From positions 1-64,000 of the forward strand of contig PXRX01000028.1 in NCBI GenBank assembly GCA_003023195.1: a DNA stretch of 64,000 nt, read 5' to 3'. A model generated the notes under the pieces. The model was not told where the DNA came from, made no database searches, and was given only the letters and a program-made list of their open reading frames with translations. The stretch's first letter is position 1. Each line of letters begins with the position of its first letter. This DNA comes from Halobacteriales archaeon QS_8_69_26 (GTDB lineage: Archaea; Halobacteriota; Halobacteria; Halobacteriales; SW-7-71-33). The position numbers and the translations under genes were made by a program. Below, in pieces: positions 49,618 to 58,722 of the stretch.

Positions 49618-51318
49618 ATGAGCCCACGGACCGGTCGCGGCCGGGGCGCCTTCGGCGACCGGCCCCACGTCGCGGTGCTGGGTGGCGGCGTCGGCGGCCT
49701 GAGCGCCGCCCAGAAACTGGCCGAGCGCGGCTTCCCGGTGACGGTCTACGAGGCGCGCGAGCGGTTCGGCGGCAAGGCCCGGTCCATTCCCGGGCCCGAC
49801 CGCGGGGCCGGCCCACCCCTGCCCGGAGAGCACGGCTTCCGCTTTTTCCCGGGCTTCTACCGCCACCTGCCCGACGCGATGGCGCGGATCCCCGACGGCG
49901 AGGGGAGCGTCGCCGACAACCTCGTCGCAGCCTCGGGGATGATGCTGGCCCGGACCGGGCAACCGGCCCGGGAGATCGGTATCGACACCCCACGGAGCGT
50001 CGGGGAGTGGCGGACCGCGATGGAGAACGTCTTCGCCGGCCAGGACGTCCCCGCCGACGAGTCCGCCTTCTTCGTCAACCGGTTGCTGTACCTGCTGACG
50101 ACCTGCCGGGAGCGCCGGGAGGACGAACTGGAGGACACCACCTGGTGGGAGTTCATCGAGGCCGAGCGGATGTCCCCGGCCTACCGGACCTTCCTCGGCG
50201 ACGGCCTCACCCGGATGCTGGTCGCGATGCGCCCCCAGGTCTCCAGCGCCCGCACCATCGGCCGGGTCTACCTCCAGTTGTTCCGGGGTCGGCTCGACCC
50301 CTCCATCGAGGCTGACCGGGTGCTCGACGCCCCCTCCAACGAGGCGTGGATCGACCCCTGGGTCCGCTATTTGGAGGACCTGGGCGTCGAGTTGCACGCC
50401 GACACGGCGGTCACACGCCTCCACGCCGACGGCCGGCGGATCACCGGCGCGGAACTCGACGACGGGAGCGAGGTCGACGCCGACTACTACGTGCTGGCGG
50501 TCCCCGTCGAGGTGGCCGACCGCCTCGCCACCGAGGCGGTGTGCCGGACAGCCCCGTCGCTGCGGGGCCTCTCCGAACTGGAGACCGGGTGGATGAACGG
50601 CGTCCAGTTCTACCTCTCCGAACCCGTCGGCACCGTCCACGGCCACGGCGTCTACTACGACTCCCCGTGGGCGCTGACCTCCATCGCCCAGGGGCAGTTC
50701 TGGCCCGACTACGACCTCGACGCCAGGGCCGACGGCTCCGTCGAGGACGTCCTCTCGGTTTGCGTCTCGGACTGGGACACCCCCGGGATCCTCTACGGCA
50801 AGCCCGCCCGGGAGTGTTCCCCCGAGGAGATACAGGAGGAGGTGTGGGCACAGCTACAGGACCACCTCGGCGAGGACACCCTGCCCGACGCCCACCTCGT
50901 CGACTGGTTCCTGGACCCCGAGATACGGTTCGAGGACGGGACCGTCGCCAACGACGCACCCCTCCTGATCAACACGGTCGGCTCCCTGCGCCACCGGCCC
51001 GACGCCGGCACCGAGGCCGAGAACCTCGTCCTCGCGGCCGACTACGTCCGCACCCACACCGACCTGGCGAGCATGGAGGCCGCCAACGAGGCCGCCCGCC
51101 GCGCGGTCAACGAGATCATAGACCGCGAGGGGATCCGCTCGGAGCGGTGTGGCGTCTGGGACTTCGAGGAACCCGCGGTGTTCCGCCCGGCCAAGCGCCA
51201 GGACCAGATCCGGTACCGCCTCGGCCTCCCGCACCCCGGCGAGGCCGCCACCCCCATCTGGCGGACCTACGACCGGATCCGCGGCGGGGCCTCGGACCTC
51301 ACCGCGCTGTTCGATTGA
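49618..51318 (+). CDS. FAD-dependent oxidoreductase, phytoene desaturase/hydroxysqualene dehydroxylase-like
   Basis: A 566-residue flavoprotein. The FAD fold begins HVAVLGGGVGGLSAAQKLAE (~17-36), with VYEARERFGGKARSIPG next (GGKA motif), HGFRFFPGFYRHLPDAM, and the closing NLVLAADYVRTHTDLASMEA block that binds FAD near the C-terminus. This architecture is shared by phytoene desaturases, zeta-carotene isomerases and HpnE-type hydroxysqualene dehydroxylases. Isoprenoid or carotenoid chemistry is likely but the substrate is not evident. ATG 49618 is preferred. The frame continues upstream to 49372 in non-conserved sequence. Confidence 0.82.
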   Translation: MSPRTGRGRGAFGDRPHVAVLGGGVGGLSAAQKLAERGFPVTVYEARERFGGKARSIPGPDRGAGPPLPGEHGFRFFPGFYRHLPDAMARIPDGEGSVADNLVAASGMMLARTGQPAREIGIDTPRSVGEWRTAMENVFAGQDVPADESAFFVNRLLYLLTTCRERREDELEDTTWWEFIEAERMSPAYRTFLGDGLTRMLVAMRPQVSSARTIGRVYLQLFRGRLDPSIEADRVLDAPSNEAWIDPWVRYLEDLGVELHADTAVTRLHADGRRITGAELDDGSEVDADYYVLAVPVEVADRLATEAVCRTAPSLRGLSELETGWMNGVQFYLSEPVGTVHGHGVYYDSPWALTSIAQGQFWPDYDLDARADGSVEDVLSVCVSDWDTPGILYGKPARECSPEEIQEEVWAQLQDHLGEDTLPDAHLVDWFLDPEIRFEDGTVANDAPLLINTVGSLRHRPDAGTEAENLVLAADYVRTHTDLASMEAANEAARRAVNEIIDREGIRSERCGVWDFEEPAVFRPAKRQDQIRYRLGLPHPGEAATPIWRTYDRIRGGASDLTALFD

Positions 51319-51376
51319 GCGGATCCCCGGGGGGTCGCGGGATCGGTCGGCGTTCCGGCACTACCGCGGGTCCGGA

Positions 51377-51577
51377 TCAGTACCGGGTGAACGAGATCCA
51401 GTCGGTCGCCTTGTAGGCGACGAACCCGAACACGCCGAACAGGAACACCGCGGCGGCCCACGCGACCGCGGACGCCCGGCCGTCGGGGGCGGCGTCCCGG
51501 TAGACCGGCCCCGCGATCGGAGCCCAGATCACTGCCCACCCGAGGAGACCCACCACCCCGATCGGAACGTTCGACAC
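51377..51577 (-). CDS. Small two-TM membrane protein
   Basis: A 66-residue protein from GTG 51577, starting VSNVPIGVVGLLGWAVIW and ending AYKATDWISFTRY, with two hydrophobic helices (~5-24 and ~42-60) around a charged loop (VYRDAAPDGRAS). The loop-helix pattern resembles small haloarchaeal membrane proteins of unknown function. The frame extends further upstream, but into a low-complexity Arg/Ser-rich stretch antisense to the lipoprotein gene. Confidence 0.55.
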   Translation of the reverse strand: MSNVPIGVVGLLGWAVIWAPIAGPVYRDAAPDGRASAVAWAAAVFLFGVFGFVAYKATDWISFTRY

Positions 51578-51681
51578 GGTTCGACCGTCCTCCGGATCGA
51601 CGTCCTCGACGAGGCGAAATGAATCCAGGCGGTCGTAGCTCCGACACAAGAGACTTACAGCAGGAGTCGGTTGCCGGTTAC

Positions 51682-52299
51682 GTGCGCCGACGGACGCTCC
51701 TCGTCCTCCTCGCAGCGACGGCGGGGTGTGCGACTCCCCGAACGGACGGGAACGGGGGAACGACTGCGACGGAGTCGGGACCGGCGTCGACCGGGACGAC
51801 GATAGACGGGACATCCACTGACCGGGAGGCGACGGCCGGCGTGACGCCAGCGAACGCGGAGACGGCCGACGGAACACCGCAGAACCCGGCGACGAACGGG
51901 ACGACGGCCGACGGATCGCCGTCCGCCGGGTGTTCGACGGTCGAGACGGAGTTCGAACCGCCCGGTCCGTCGAAGCCGGACCGACTAACCGTCGAGACGG
52001 TGAAAGACCCAGTAATCCGTGTCGAGCGGGCATACGAGAGGACCATCGCCATCGATTCGGGAACACTCGACCTGCCGGATGGCGCGCGTCTTACGCAATT
52101 CAATATTTACCATCGCAACTCGGAGTCCGTCCGATCGGAGGAGGGATTCAGGGTCACGGTCGGCGGAATGGCCCGGTTCGACCGGGGGGACCTGCACGGG
52201 GACCGGAGAGTCGAGGTCGCCACCTACCGCGTTACGACCCGGCGGATCCGCCGGCTGTCGGGGATCGGTGACCCGACCGGAACCCTCGTCTGCTGGTGA
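51682..52299 (+). CDS. Exported lipoprotein, unknown function
   Basis: A 205-residue protein from GTG 51682. RRRTLLVLLAATAGC is a Tat-like lipoprotein signal (Cys ~16). A ~75-residue Thr/Gly/Ser/Ala-rich linker follows, typical of haloarchaeal surface proteins and possibly O-glycosylated. A small C-terminal beta-rich domain (TIAIDSGTLDLPDGARLTQF and FRVTVGGMARFDRG) completes it. No family was recognised. It is convergent with leuS, whose stop lies 26 bases beyond. Confidence 0.7.
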   Translation: MRRRTLLVLLAATAGCATPRTDGNGGTTATESGPASTGTTIDGTSTDREATAGVTPANAETADGTPQNPATNGTTADGSPSAGCSTVETEFEPPGPSKPDRLTVETVKDPVIRVERAYERTIAIDSGTLDLPDGARLTQFNIYHRNSESVRSEEGFRVTVGGMARFDRGDLHGDRRVEVATYRVTTRRIRRLSGIGDPTGTLVCW

Positions 52300-52324
52300 C
52301 CCGAGGACGGGTCCCGACTGCCGG

Positions 52325-55192
52325 TCACTCGATGTGGATCGCGGGCCGGAACGGCACCGCCTCGCCGGCGCGGTCGGCCGGGTCGTGGGGGTCGGCGTCC
52401 TCGCGGTAGACCTCGACGTCGGCGTCGAACTCGCGGCCGACGAAGCCAGCGACGGACTCGTAGACCTCGCCCTCGTCGATCCCGGGGAGTTCGGTCACGT
52501 CCTCCTCGGGGGTCTCGCGGACGAAGTCGATCATCTCCCCGACCAGGTCGTTGACCGCGTCCCCGTGCTCGCGCATCTCGGGGTCCTCCATGACCGCGCC
52601 CATCACCGCTCCCTGGTCCGGATCGGGGGCCCGGTCCAGGACCGCCTCGAACACCGTGCGCTTCCAGTCGGCGGCGACGTACACCCGGACAACGTCGGGG
52701 TCGGTGCCGGTCACGTCGACGATGTCGGCGACGTCCTCGGTCAGGTCCCGGACCAGCGTCTCCTCGACCTCCACGGTCCGGGACTCCAGGGCCGGATCGA
52801 CGGCGGGCCAGGGGGCGTCCTCCGCCGGCTGGCCGGTCAGGTGCTCGTGCAGTTCGTTCGCCATGAACGGGACGAAGGGCGCCAGCAGGCGCAGGCGCAT
52901 CTCCAAGACGGTCCGCAGGGTCCACCGGGCACCCGGCCGGTCGGTGTCGGTCCGCCGGCGGTACCACCGCAGGTGCTCCTCGAAGTCGTAGAAGACCGTC
53001 TGGGAGGCGGTCCGGGTCTCGTAGTTCTCCAGGGACTCCGTCACGTCGCGGACTGCCGCCTGCAGTTTCGACAGCAACCACCGGTCGATCCCCGCCGGGT
53101 CCGGACGCTCCGCGGGGACGTCGGCGTCGACGACGTCCATCGATCGGTTCCAGAACCGATCCAGGGCGTTGCGCGTCGAGCGCACGGCGTCGGACCGCCA
53201 GTCGAAGTCCTGCCAGGGCTCGGCGGAGTTCAGCAGGAAGAAGCGCACGGTGTCGGCGCCGTAGTCGTCGACCACCTCGCTGGGCAGGGCGACGTGGCCC
53301 TTCGAGGAGGACATCTTCCGGCCCTCCAGCAGGCCCATGCCCATCACCGTGATCCCTTCGGGCCAGTTCGCGGGGTCGAACAGTTCGGCGTGGTGGTACA
53401 GGAAGAAGGTCAGGTGGTTGTTCACCAGGTCGTTCGCCGAGAAGCGCACGTCGACGGGGTACCAGTGGTCCCACTCCTCGCGCAGTTCCAGGGCCGTCTC
53501 GGGCGGGTCATCGACCGCGTCGGGGCCGTAGAACAGCGCGTCGAAGAAGTCGTGGGTCAGCTCCTCGACGGGCACCTCGTCGATGCGGTGGGCGACGGTG
53601 TAGTAGGCCATGTAGATGGTCGAGTCCGACAGTGGCTCGATGACGAACTCGTCGTCCCACGGCAGGCGGGTGCCCAGCCCGTAGTTGCGGATGCAGGGCC
53701 ACTCCTCCAGCCAGTCCACCGTGTGTGTATACTGCTCGCGGGTGTTCTCGGGGACGGCGTCCAGTCGGGCGATGGCCTCCCCGACCGTCTCGCGCCAGGC
53801 CTCGTCGTTGTACCGCAGGAACCACGTCTCCTGCTGGGCCACCTCGACGTCGCCGCCACACCGGCAGACCACCTCCTCGGTGAACTCGTGCATCGCGTCG
53901 AAGTGCCCGGCCTCGCGGTGGTGCTCGCGGAACCGCTCGCGGACGTCCTCGACGACTTCGCCGGCGAACTCGCCGTAGGAGTCCAGCAGGCGGCCGCCGT
54001 GGAACTCGTCCTGGTACAGGTCCTCGGTCACCTCGTGCAGGGCGGGGTTGTCGCTGGACTCGACCCCCGCCTCCTCGACGGCGTCCCTGGCGGGGATCCC
54101 GCCGTACCCCTCTATCTCCAGGATCGGCACCGGCTCGATTGCGGGGATCGCGTCGGGGTCGACGCCGTACTCGGCGGCGATGTCGTCGGCCCGGTCCTGT
54201 GCCTCCCGCAGGGCGACGTAGTCGTCGGGCGAGTGGGCCGGCACCGACATGACGACGCCGGTCGCGTTGTCGGGGTCGACGAACGTCGCCGGCAGGACCA
54301 CAACCTCGTCGCCGGTGACCGGGTTCGTCACGGACGCACCGACCAGTTCCTCGCCGGCAAAGCGGCGCTCGACCTCGACGGTCCGGCCCTGCAGGTCGAA
54401 CTTCTCGGCGGCCTCGGCGGAGACGACCCAGGACTCCCCGTCGACGCTCGCCCGGACGTACTCCCCGTCGGGGTGGACGTAGGCGTTGGTGACCCCCCGG
54501 ACCGTCTCGGGGCGCAGGGTCGCCATCGGCGCGACGACCTCGTCCCCGTCGTGGTCCATCGAGAAGCGGATCAGGGTGAACTCCTGGAACTCCGCGTCCT
54601 CGCCCTCCAGTATGTCGTGGGTCGTCACCGGCTGGCGCTCGTTGGTGCAGTAGTTGACCGGGTGCATCCCCTTCTCCAGCAATCCCCGCTCGCGCAGGGT
54701 CTCGTACTGCCAGGTGATGAACTTCGAGTAGCGGTCGTCGTTCGTGGTGAACTCCCGGCGCCAGTCGATCGACAGCCCCAGTTGCTCCATCCCCTGCTTG
54801 TAGTAGTTCTCGATGAAGTATCGGGCGAAGCCCATCGGCGTCTCCAGGTCCTTCAGGTCCTCCTCGGGGACGCCGAAGGCGTCCTTCAGCGACGCCATCT
54901 GCTCGGGGTCGTTCTCCCTCAGTCGTTCGACCGCCCCGACGATGGGCGTCCCGGTCACGTGCCAGGCCATCGGGTACAGTACCTCGTCGCCCCGCTGGCG
55001 GCGGAACCGAGCGTAGACGTCGGGGACCGTGTACGACCGGGCGTGCCCGATGTGCATCCCGCCGTTCGGGTACGGGTAGGGGACCGTGACGAACGTCGTC
55101 TCGTCGGCGTCCCCGGGGTCGGCCTCGTACCGCCCCGACTCCCGCCACCGTCGTCGCCACTTCTCCTCTACGTCCTGGGGATCGTAGTCCAT
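52325..55192 (-). CDS. leuS: Leucyl-tRNA synthetase
   Basis: A 955-residue class I synthetase of the archaeal/eukaryal LeuRS type. The HIGH signature is GGMHIGHARSYT (~44-55). The CP1 editing domain contains ATLRPETVRGVTNAYVHP (T-rich region) and the conserved VVLPATFVDPDNATGVVMSV with the Asp needed for editing. The KMSKS loop is GRKMSSSKGHVAL (~645), followed by the anticodon-binding helical domain. ATG 55192 is chosen (MDYDPQDVEEKWRRRW). It is a single gene, convergent with a lipoprotein gene. Confidence 0.95.
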   Translation of the reverse strand: MDYDPQDVEEKWRRRWRESGRYEADPGDADETTFVTVPYPYPNGGMHIGHARSYTVPDVYARFRRQRGDEVLYPMAWHVTGTPIVGAVERLRENDPEQMASLKDAFGVPEEDLKDLETPMGFARYFIENYYKQGMEQLGLSIDWRREFTTNDDRYSKFITWQYETLRERGLLEKGMHPVNYCTNERQPVTTHDILEGEDAEFQEFTLIRFSMDHDGDEVVAPMATLRPETVRGVTNAYVHPDGEYVRASVDGESWVVSAEAAEKFDLQGRTVEVERRFAGEELVGASVTNPVTGDEVVVLPATFVDPDNATGVVMSVPAHSPDDYVALREAQDRADDIAAEYGVDPDAIPAIEPVPILEIEGYGGIPARDAVEEAGVESSDNPALHEVTEDLYQDEFHGGRLLDSYGEFAGEVVEDVRERFREHHREAGHFDAMHEFTEEVVCRCGGDVEVAQQETWFLRYNDEAWRETVGEAIARLDAVPENTREQYTHTVDWLEEWPCIRNYGLGTRLPWDDEFVIEPLSDSTIYMAYYTVAHRIDEVPVEELTHDFFDALFYGPDAVDDPPETALELREEWDHWYPVDVRFSANDLVNNHLTFFLYHHAELFDPANWPEGITVMGMGLLEGRKMSSSKGHVALPSEVVDDYGADTVRFFLLNSAEPWQDFDWRSDAVRSTRNALDRFWNRSMDVVDADVPAERPDPAGIDRWLLSKLQAAVRDVTESLENYETRTASQTVFYDFEEHLRWYRRRTDTDRPGARWTLRTVLEMRLRLLAPFVPFMANELHEHLTGQPAEDAPWPAVDPALESRTVEVEETLVRDLTEDVADIVDVTGTDPDVVRVYVAADWKRTVFEAVLDRAPDPDQGAVMGAVMEDPEMREHGDAVNDLVGEMIDFVRETPEEDVTELPGIDEGEVYESVAGFVGREFDADVEVYREDADPHDPADRAGEAVPFRPAIHIE

Positions 55193-55381
55193 GGTGGCGG
55201 ATCCTTCTCCGGGCCGGACCAAAAGGGCTTCACTCTGACTGGCGCCGGTGTCAGGGTGCCGGTCCCGGGCTCGACCGGTGGAAACCGGACCGTGGATCCG
55301 GCTTGCCGGAACTCGCGAGTCACGGCGAGCGGGGACTTCGACCGATCGGGACCCGGTCACCGGGACCCGATCGTCGGGGAT

Positions 55382-55792
55382 TCACTCGTCGATCTCTATC
55401 TGGTGGCCCTCGTCGGTGTGGGCCTTCGGCAGGTGGACGGTGAGGACGCCGTCGTCCAGGTCGGCCTCGACCGCCTCGGGGTCGACCTCCTCCGGGAGCC
55501 GGACCGTCCGGCTGACCGACGACCGCCGTCGCTCCCGGTGGACGTAGTCGGCGTCCTCCTCGTACCCGAACTCTCGCTCGCCGGTGATCTCCAGGCGCTT
55601 GCCCGACAGCGTCAGGTCCACGTCGTCGGCCTCGTACCCCGGCAGGTCCGCGGTGACGACGAACTCCTCGCCCTCGTCGCGGACGTCGACCGGTATCGAC
55701 CCCAGGCCGGCCCGGCCGCTCATCCCCTCCTCGACCTGTCTCGACATCCGCTCTAGCATCTGCTCTATTTCGTCGAACGGGTTCCGTTGCAT
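55382..55792 (-). CDS. Hsp20/alpha-crystallin small heat-shock protein
   Basis: A 136-residue sHSP. The N-terminal helix MQRNPFDEIEQMLERMSRQV precedes an alpha-crystallin domain (~38-128) with VTADLPGYEADDVDLTLSGK, a SVSRTVRLPEEVDPEAVEAD stretch and the DGVLTVHLPK strand. A short tail with the IEI motif (HQIEIDE) mediates oligomer contacts. It acts as a holdase in the cytosol. ATG 55792 is preferred. Confidence 0.92.
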   Translation of the reverse strand: MQRNPFDEIEQMLERMSRQVEEGMSGRAGLGSIPVDVRDEGEEFVVTADLPGYEADDVDLTLSGKRLEITGEREFGYEEDADYVHRERRRSSVSRTVRLPEEVDPEAVEADLDDGVLTVHLPKAHTDEGHQIEIDE

Positions 55793-55979
55793 CGGTGATC
55801 CGGGCGGTGGTCGCCCATTGTGACCTTTGGACGGCGGCATAAATAATTTCGTCGGTCGGCGAGCAATAGATCCGGGTTCCGGGATCACCTCCGGCGAGTC
55901 CGGGCAGCGACGGGGTCGAACGCGGATCGGAGAGGCTGACCGGGACCCGATGACAGAACGGGCGGGGTTCGGAGAGCGG

Positions 55980-56972
55980 TCAGTCCCCGCCCTGCAGGCG
56001 GGGATCCAGCAGGGTTTTGATCGAGTCCTGGAGGAGGGTCCCCGCGAGGACGACGAACACGGGGAGCATCCAGGTCCCGATGATCAGTCCGATGTCGCGG
56101 CTCTCGATGGCCCGGTAGGCGGCCGCCCCGAGGCCGGGGACGTCGAGGACCGCCTCGACGATGAACACGTCGACCATGACCGCGACCAGTACCTCGGTGA
56201 ACAGCAGCGACACCAGCGGGACCGAGGCGTTGCGCAGGACGTGCCGGGCGACCCCGACCTCGGAGGCACCGGTCGAGCGGAGCGTCTTGACGAACGGTTC
56301 GGGGAGCAACTCGCGGGTCTCCGACCGGGCGTACCGGGTCTGGATCGCGATCAGGTGGACCGCGATTACGATCCCGGCGACCGCCAGCAGCGGGACGTTG
56401 TCGGGACTGGTCGGCGACGCGTCGTTCCACCGCGAGAGTTCGAACACCTCGAACTCGGCGATGAGGACCAGCGCGAGGATCTGTGCCAGCCAGAAGTTCG
56501 GCAGCCCCAGGCCGATGTAGGTGACCGACCGCCCGACGTAGTCGAGGACCGACCGTCGCCGGGTCGCGGAGAACAGCCCCGCGAGGGTCCCGACGAGCAG
56601 CGACAGGAGCACCGCCGGCCCCAGGTACAGCGCCGTCACGTACCCCCTGTCCAGGACGACGTCCCGCACCGGTTGTCCGTAGGTGTACGACACCCCCCAG
56701 TCGAACGTGGCGTAGGCGGTCACCCACTTCAGGTACCGCTGGTGGATCGGCTGGTCGTAGTTGCGGGCCTCGCGGTAGGCCTCGACCGCTTCCTGCTGGG
56801 CCTTCGTGACGTTGCCGCCCTCCTGTGCGGCCGCGTATCCCGCCCCGAACGCCACCAGGTTCTCGTTCGGGTCGGGGGTGTAGACGAACAGGAAAAAGGT
56901 CCCGGAGAGCACCAGCCAGGCGGCGAAGACCGTCCAGGCGAGCCTCGCCAGGAGGTATCGCCGGCCCCTCAC
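55980..56972 (-). CDS. Di/oligopeptide ABC transporter permease (DppB-like)
   Basis: A 330-residue inner-membrane permease with six predicted TM helices and a large extracellular loop (~25-90). The DppB N-terminus is RYLLARLAWTVFAAWLVLSG. The EAA coupling motif region is ASEVGVARHVLRNASVPLVS (~232-251), and the C-terminal half contains VFIVEAVLDVPGLGAAAYRA. It pairs with the DppC-like gene, which is transcribed divergently 418 bases away. That is unusual, because dppB and dppC are normally adjacent and co-directional. Confidence 0.88.
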   Translation of the reverse strand: MRGRRYLLARLAWTVFAAWLVLSGTFFLFVYTPDPNENLVAFGAGYAAAQEGGNVTKAQQEAVEAYREARNYDQPIHQRYLKWVTAYATFDWGVSYTYGQPVRDVVLDRGYVTALYLGPAVLLSLLVGTLAGLFSATRRRSVLDYVGRSVTYIGLGLPNFWLAQILALVLIAEFEVFELSRWNDASPTSPDNVPLLAVAGIVIAVHLIAIQTRYARSETRELLPEPFVKTLRSTGASEVGVARHVLRNASVPLVSLLFTEVLVAVMVDVFIVEAVLDVPGLGAAAYRAIESRDIGLIIGTWMLPVFVVLAGTLLQDSIKTLLDPRLQGGD

Positions 56973-57390
56973 CCGGCCTCACCTCCCGGCGGGTCGGCGG
57001 TCGACGGGCGATCCGAGCGGTTCGGTCGGTCCGGTCCGGATCCGGCGGTGTGGGTGGGATCGGCGGGCTGCATCGGTCCCTCGCTCCGCGCGAGGCCGGG
57101 AGGGCACCGACCGGCCAGGCGTGGGCGGGAATGGGACCGGTCGGCGAGGCCGGCGCTGACGACGCCGGGTGCCGGGAGGGGACCGGTGGACGGCGGGCAG
57201 GGCATGGAGGGCGCTCTCGTTCCCGGTGGCCGTCGGCAAGGAGTTAAAGGTCACGGTATTTGCCGCCATACCACATGACTTAAGTCCCGTAGCGACCACG
57301 GGACCCGATATGCGCCCGCCCTCCATCCCCGCGGTTTCCCGCGGTCGACCGCCAACCGAGTGCCCCCAGCCACGGCCGGGGTGACCCTCC
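56973..57390. other. Divergent promoter region between the two permease genes
   Basis: Mostly GC-rich with short imperfect repeats of GGTCGG- and CCGGTCGGxGAGG-type strings. The AT-richer stretch ~57240-57285 (GAGTTAAAGG, GGTATTTGCC, GACTTAAG) is the likely control region. No gene was found. Confidence 0.45.
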
Positions 57391-58608
57391 GTGGCCGACG
57401 GCGACGGCGGGACGGCCCGGACCGAGGGGGAACTGTCGGATCCCCAGCGCCGCGAGACGCCGGCGGAACTGCCGGACCTGGAAGGGATCAGCCGGGGTCC
57501 CCTGCCGGGTAACTGGCGGACCTGGGCGTTCCTGCTCTCGGTCGCGGCGGTCGTCGGCGCGTTCGCCTACGACTACACGACCCTGGGGCCGCGCGAGACC
57601 ATCGTCTTCGGGTGGGACCTGGCCCTCCACGAGTGGCTGTTCGTCCTCTCGCTGGCGGTGTTCGTCTTCTACGTGCTGGTACCGCTGGTGACGAACCGGC
57701 GGCTGACCCTGACCTACTGGCGGCGCCTCCGGGACCGGCCCCTCGGCCTGGTGAGCTTCCTGTACCTCGTGGTCTTCTTCCTCGTCGGGATGGTCGGTCC
57801 CGAGGTCCTCGGCGCGCCGTCGGTAGCGACGTTCAACCCGCCCTACCAGCCCCCGGTGGGCTTCGACGCCAGCAACGTCTTCGTCACGACCTGCGCCGGC
57901 GAGGTGTCCGGCGGGAAGTGTCACGGGTCGATGGAGTACCCCCTCGGGACCGACGGCAACGGCCGGGACATGATCGTCCTGCTGGTCAACGGGATGCGCG
58001 TCGCCCTGGAGGTGGCGTTCGTCTCGGCGATGTTGCTGGTCCCGCTGGCGACGGCGGTGGGGACCGTCGCCGCCGAGTACGGTGGCTGGGTCGACGATGT
58101 CCTGATGCGGGGCGTCGACCTGCTCCAGGTCATCCCCGCCTTCTTCGTCTACATCGTCGTCCAGTACGTCTACGAGCCCCACCTCTCCCTGCTTTTGGTC
58201 GTGTTCGGCTTCCTCTCGTGGGGCTCCATCGCCCGCCTCGTCAAGAGCGAGGCCGAGGGGACCCGGCAGGCGGAGTACGTCCGGGCCGCCGAGTGCGCCG
58301 GTGCCGGCCGCCTGTGGGTGATCCGCCGCCACGTCGTCCCGAACGTGATCAACACCGTCATCTCCGCGGTCACGCTGCTGGTTCCCACCCTGATCATCAT
58401 CGAGGCGGCGCTGTCGTACCTCGCGCTGGGCGACCCCGAGGCCAACTCCCTCGGGTACGTCATCTCCGCCGGCCTCAATACGACCGAGTTCCCGACCTAC
58501 TGGTGGATCTCGACGGTGCCGGCGGTCCTGTTGATCGTGACCGTCGTCGCGTTGAACCTCTTCGGGGACGCCCTCGGCGACGTCCTCGACCCGCGGATGG
58601 ACCGGTGA
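57391..58608 (+). CDS. Di/oligopeptide ABC transporter permease (DppC-like)
   Basis: A 405-residue permease starting at GTG 57391. An N-terminal cytosolic stretch (~1-45) precedes TM1 (~50-68) and additional TM helices. A large extracellular segment contains a CAGEVSGGKCHGSMEYPLGT region with two Cys, typical of DppC/OppC. The EAA loop is YVRAAECAGAGRLWVIRRHV (~297-316). The protein is longer than bacterial DppC (~300) because of the extra N-terminal TM pair. The ATPase gene follows on the same strand, so they form one operon. Confidence 0.88.
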   Translation: MADGDGGTARTEGELSDPQRRETPAELPDLEGISRGPLPGNWRTWAFLLSVAAVVGAFAYDYTTLGPRETIVFGWDLALHEWLFVLSLAVFVFYVLVPLVTNRRLTLTYWRRLRDRPLGLVSFLYLVVFFLVGMVGPEVLGAPSVATFNPPYQPPVGFDASNVFVTTCAGEVSGGKCHGSMEYPLGTDGNGRDMIVLLVNGMRVALEVAFVSAMLLVPLATAVGTVAAEYGGWVDDVLMRGVDLLQVIPAFFVYIVVQYVYEPHLSLLLVVFGFLSWGSIARLVKSEAEGTRQAEYVRAAECAGAGRLWVIRRHVVPNVINTVISAVTLLVPTLIIIEAALSYLALGDPEANSLGYVISAGLNTTEFPTYWWISTVPAVLLIVTVVALNLFGDALGDVLDPRMDR

Positions 58609-58722
58609 TCCCATGACCCGACGCCAGACACCCCGACGAGCATCGACCCGCGACCAGTCCGGCGACCGAGCGTCCGGATCCGGTTCGCGTGGAACCGGCC
58701 ACGACACAGGGAGGGGTCCGTC

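Noticed and set aside
52019..55756. A 1,245-codon open frame antisense to leuS
   Set aside because: Repetitive Val/Gly/Asp/Arg composition with no domain; it mirrors leuS and hsp20 codons.
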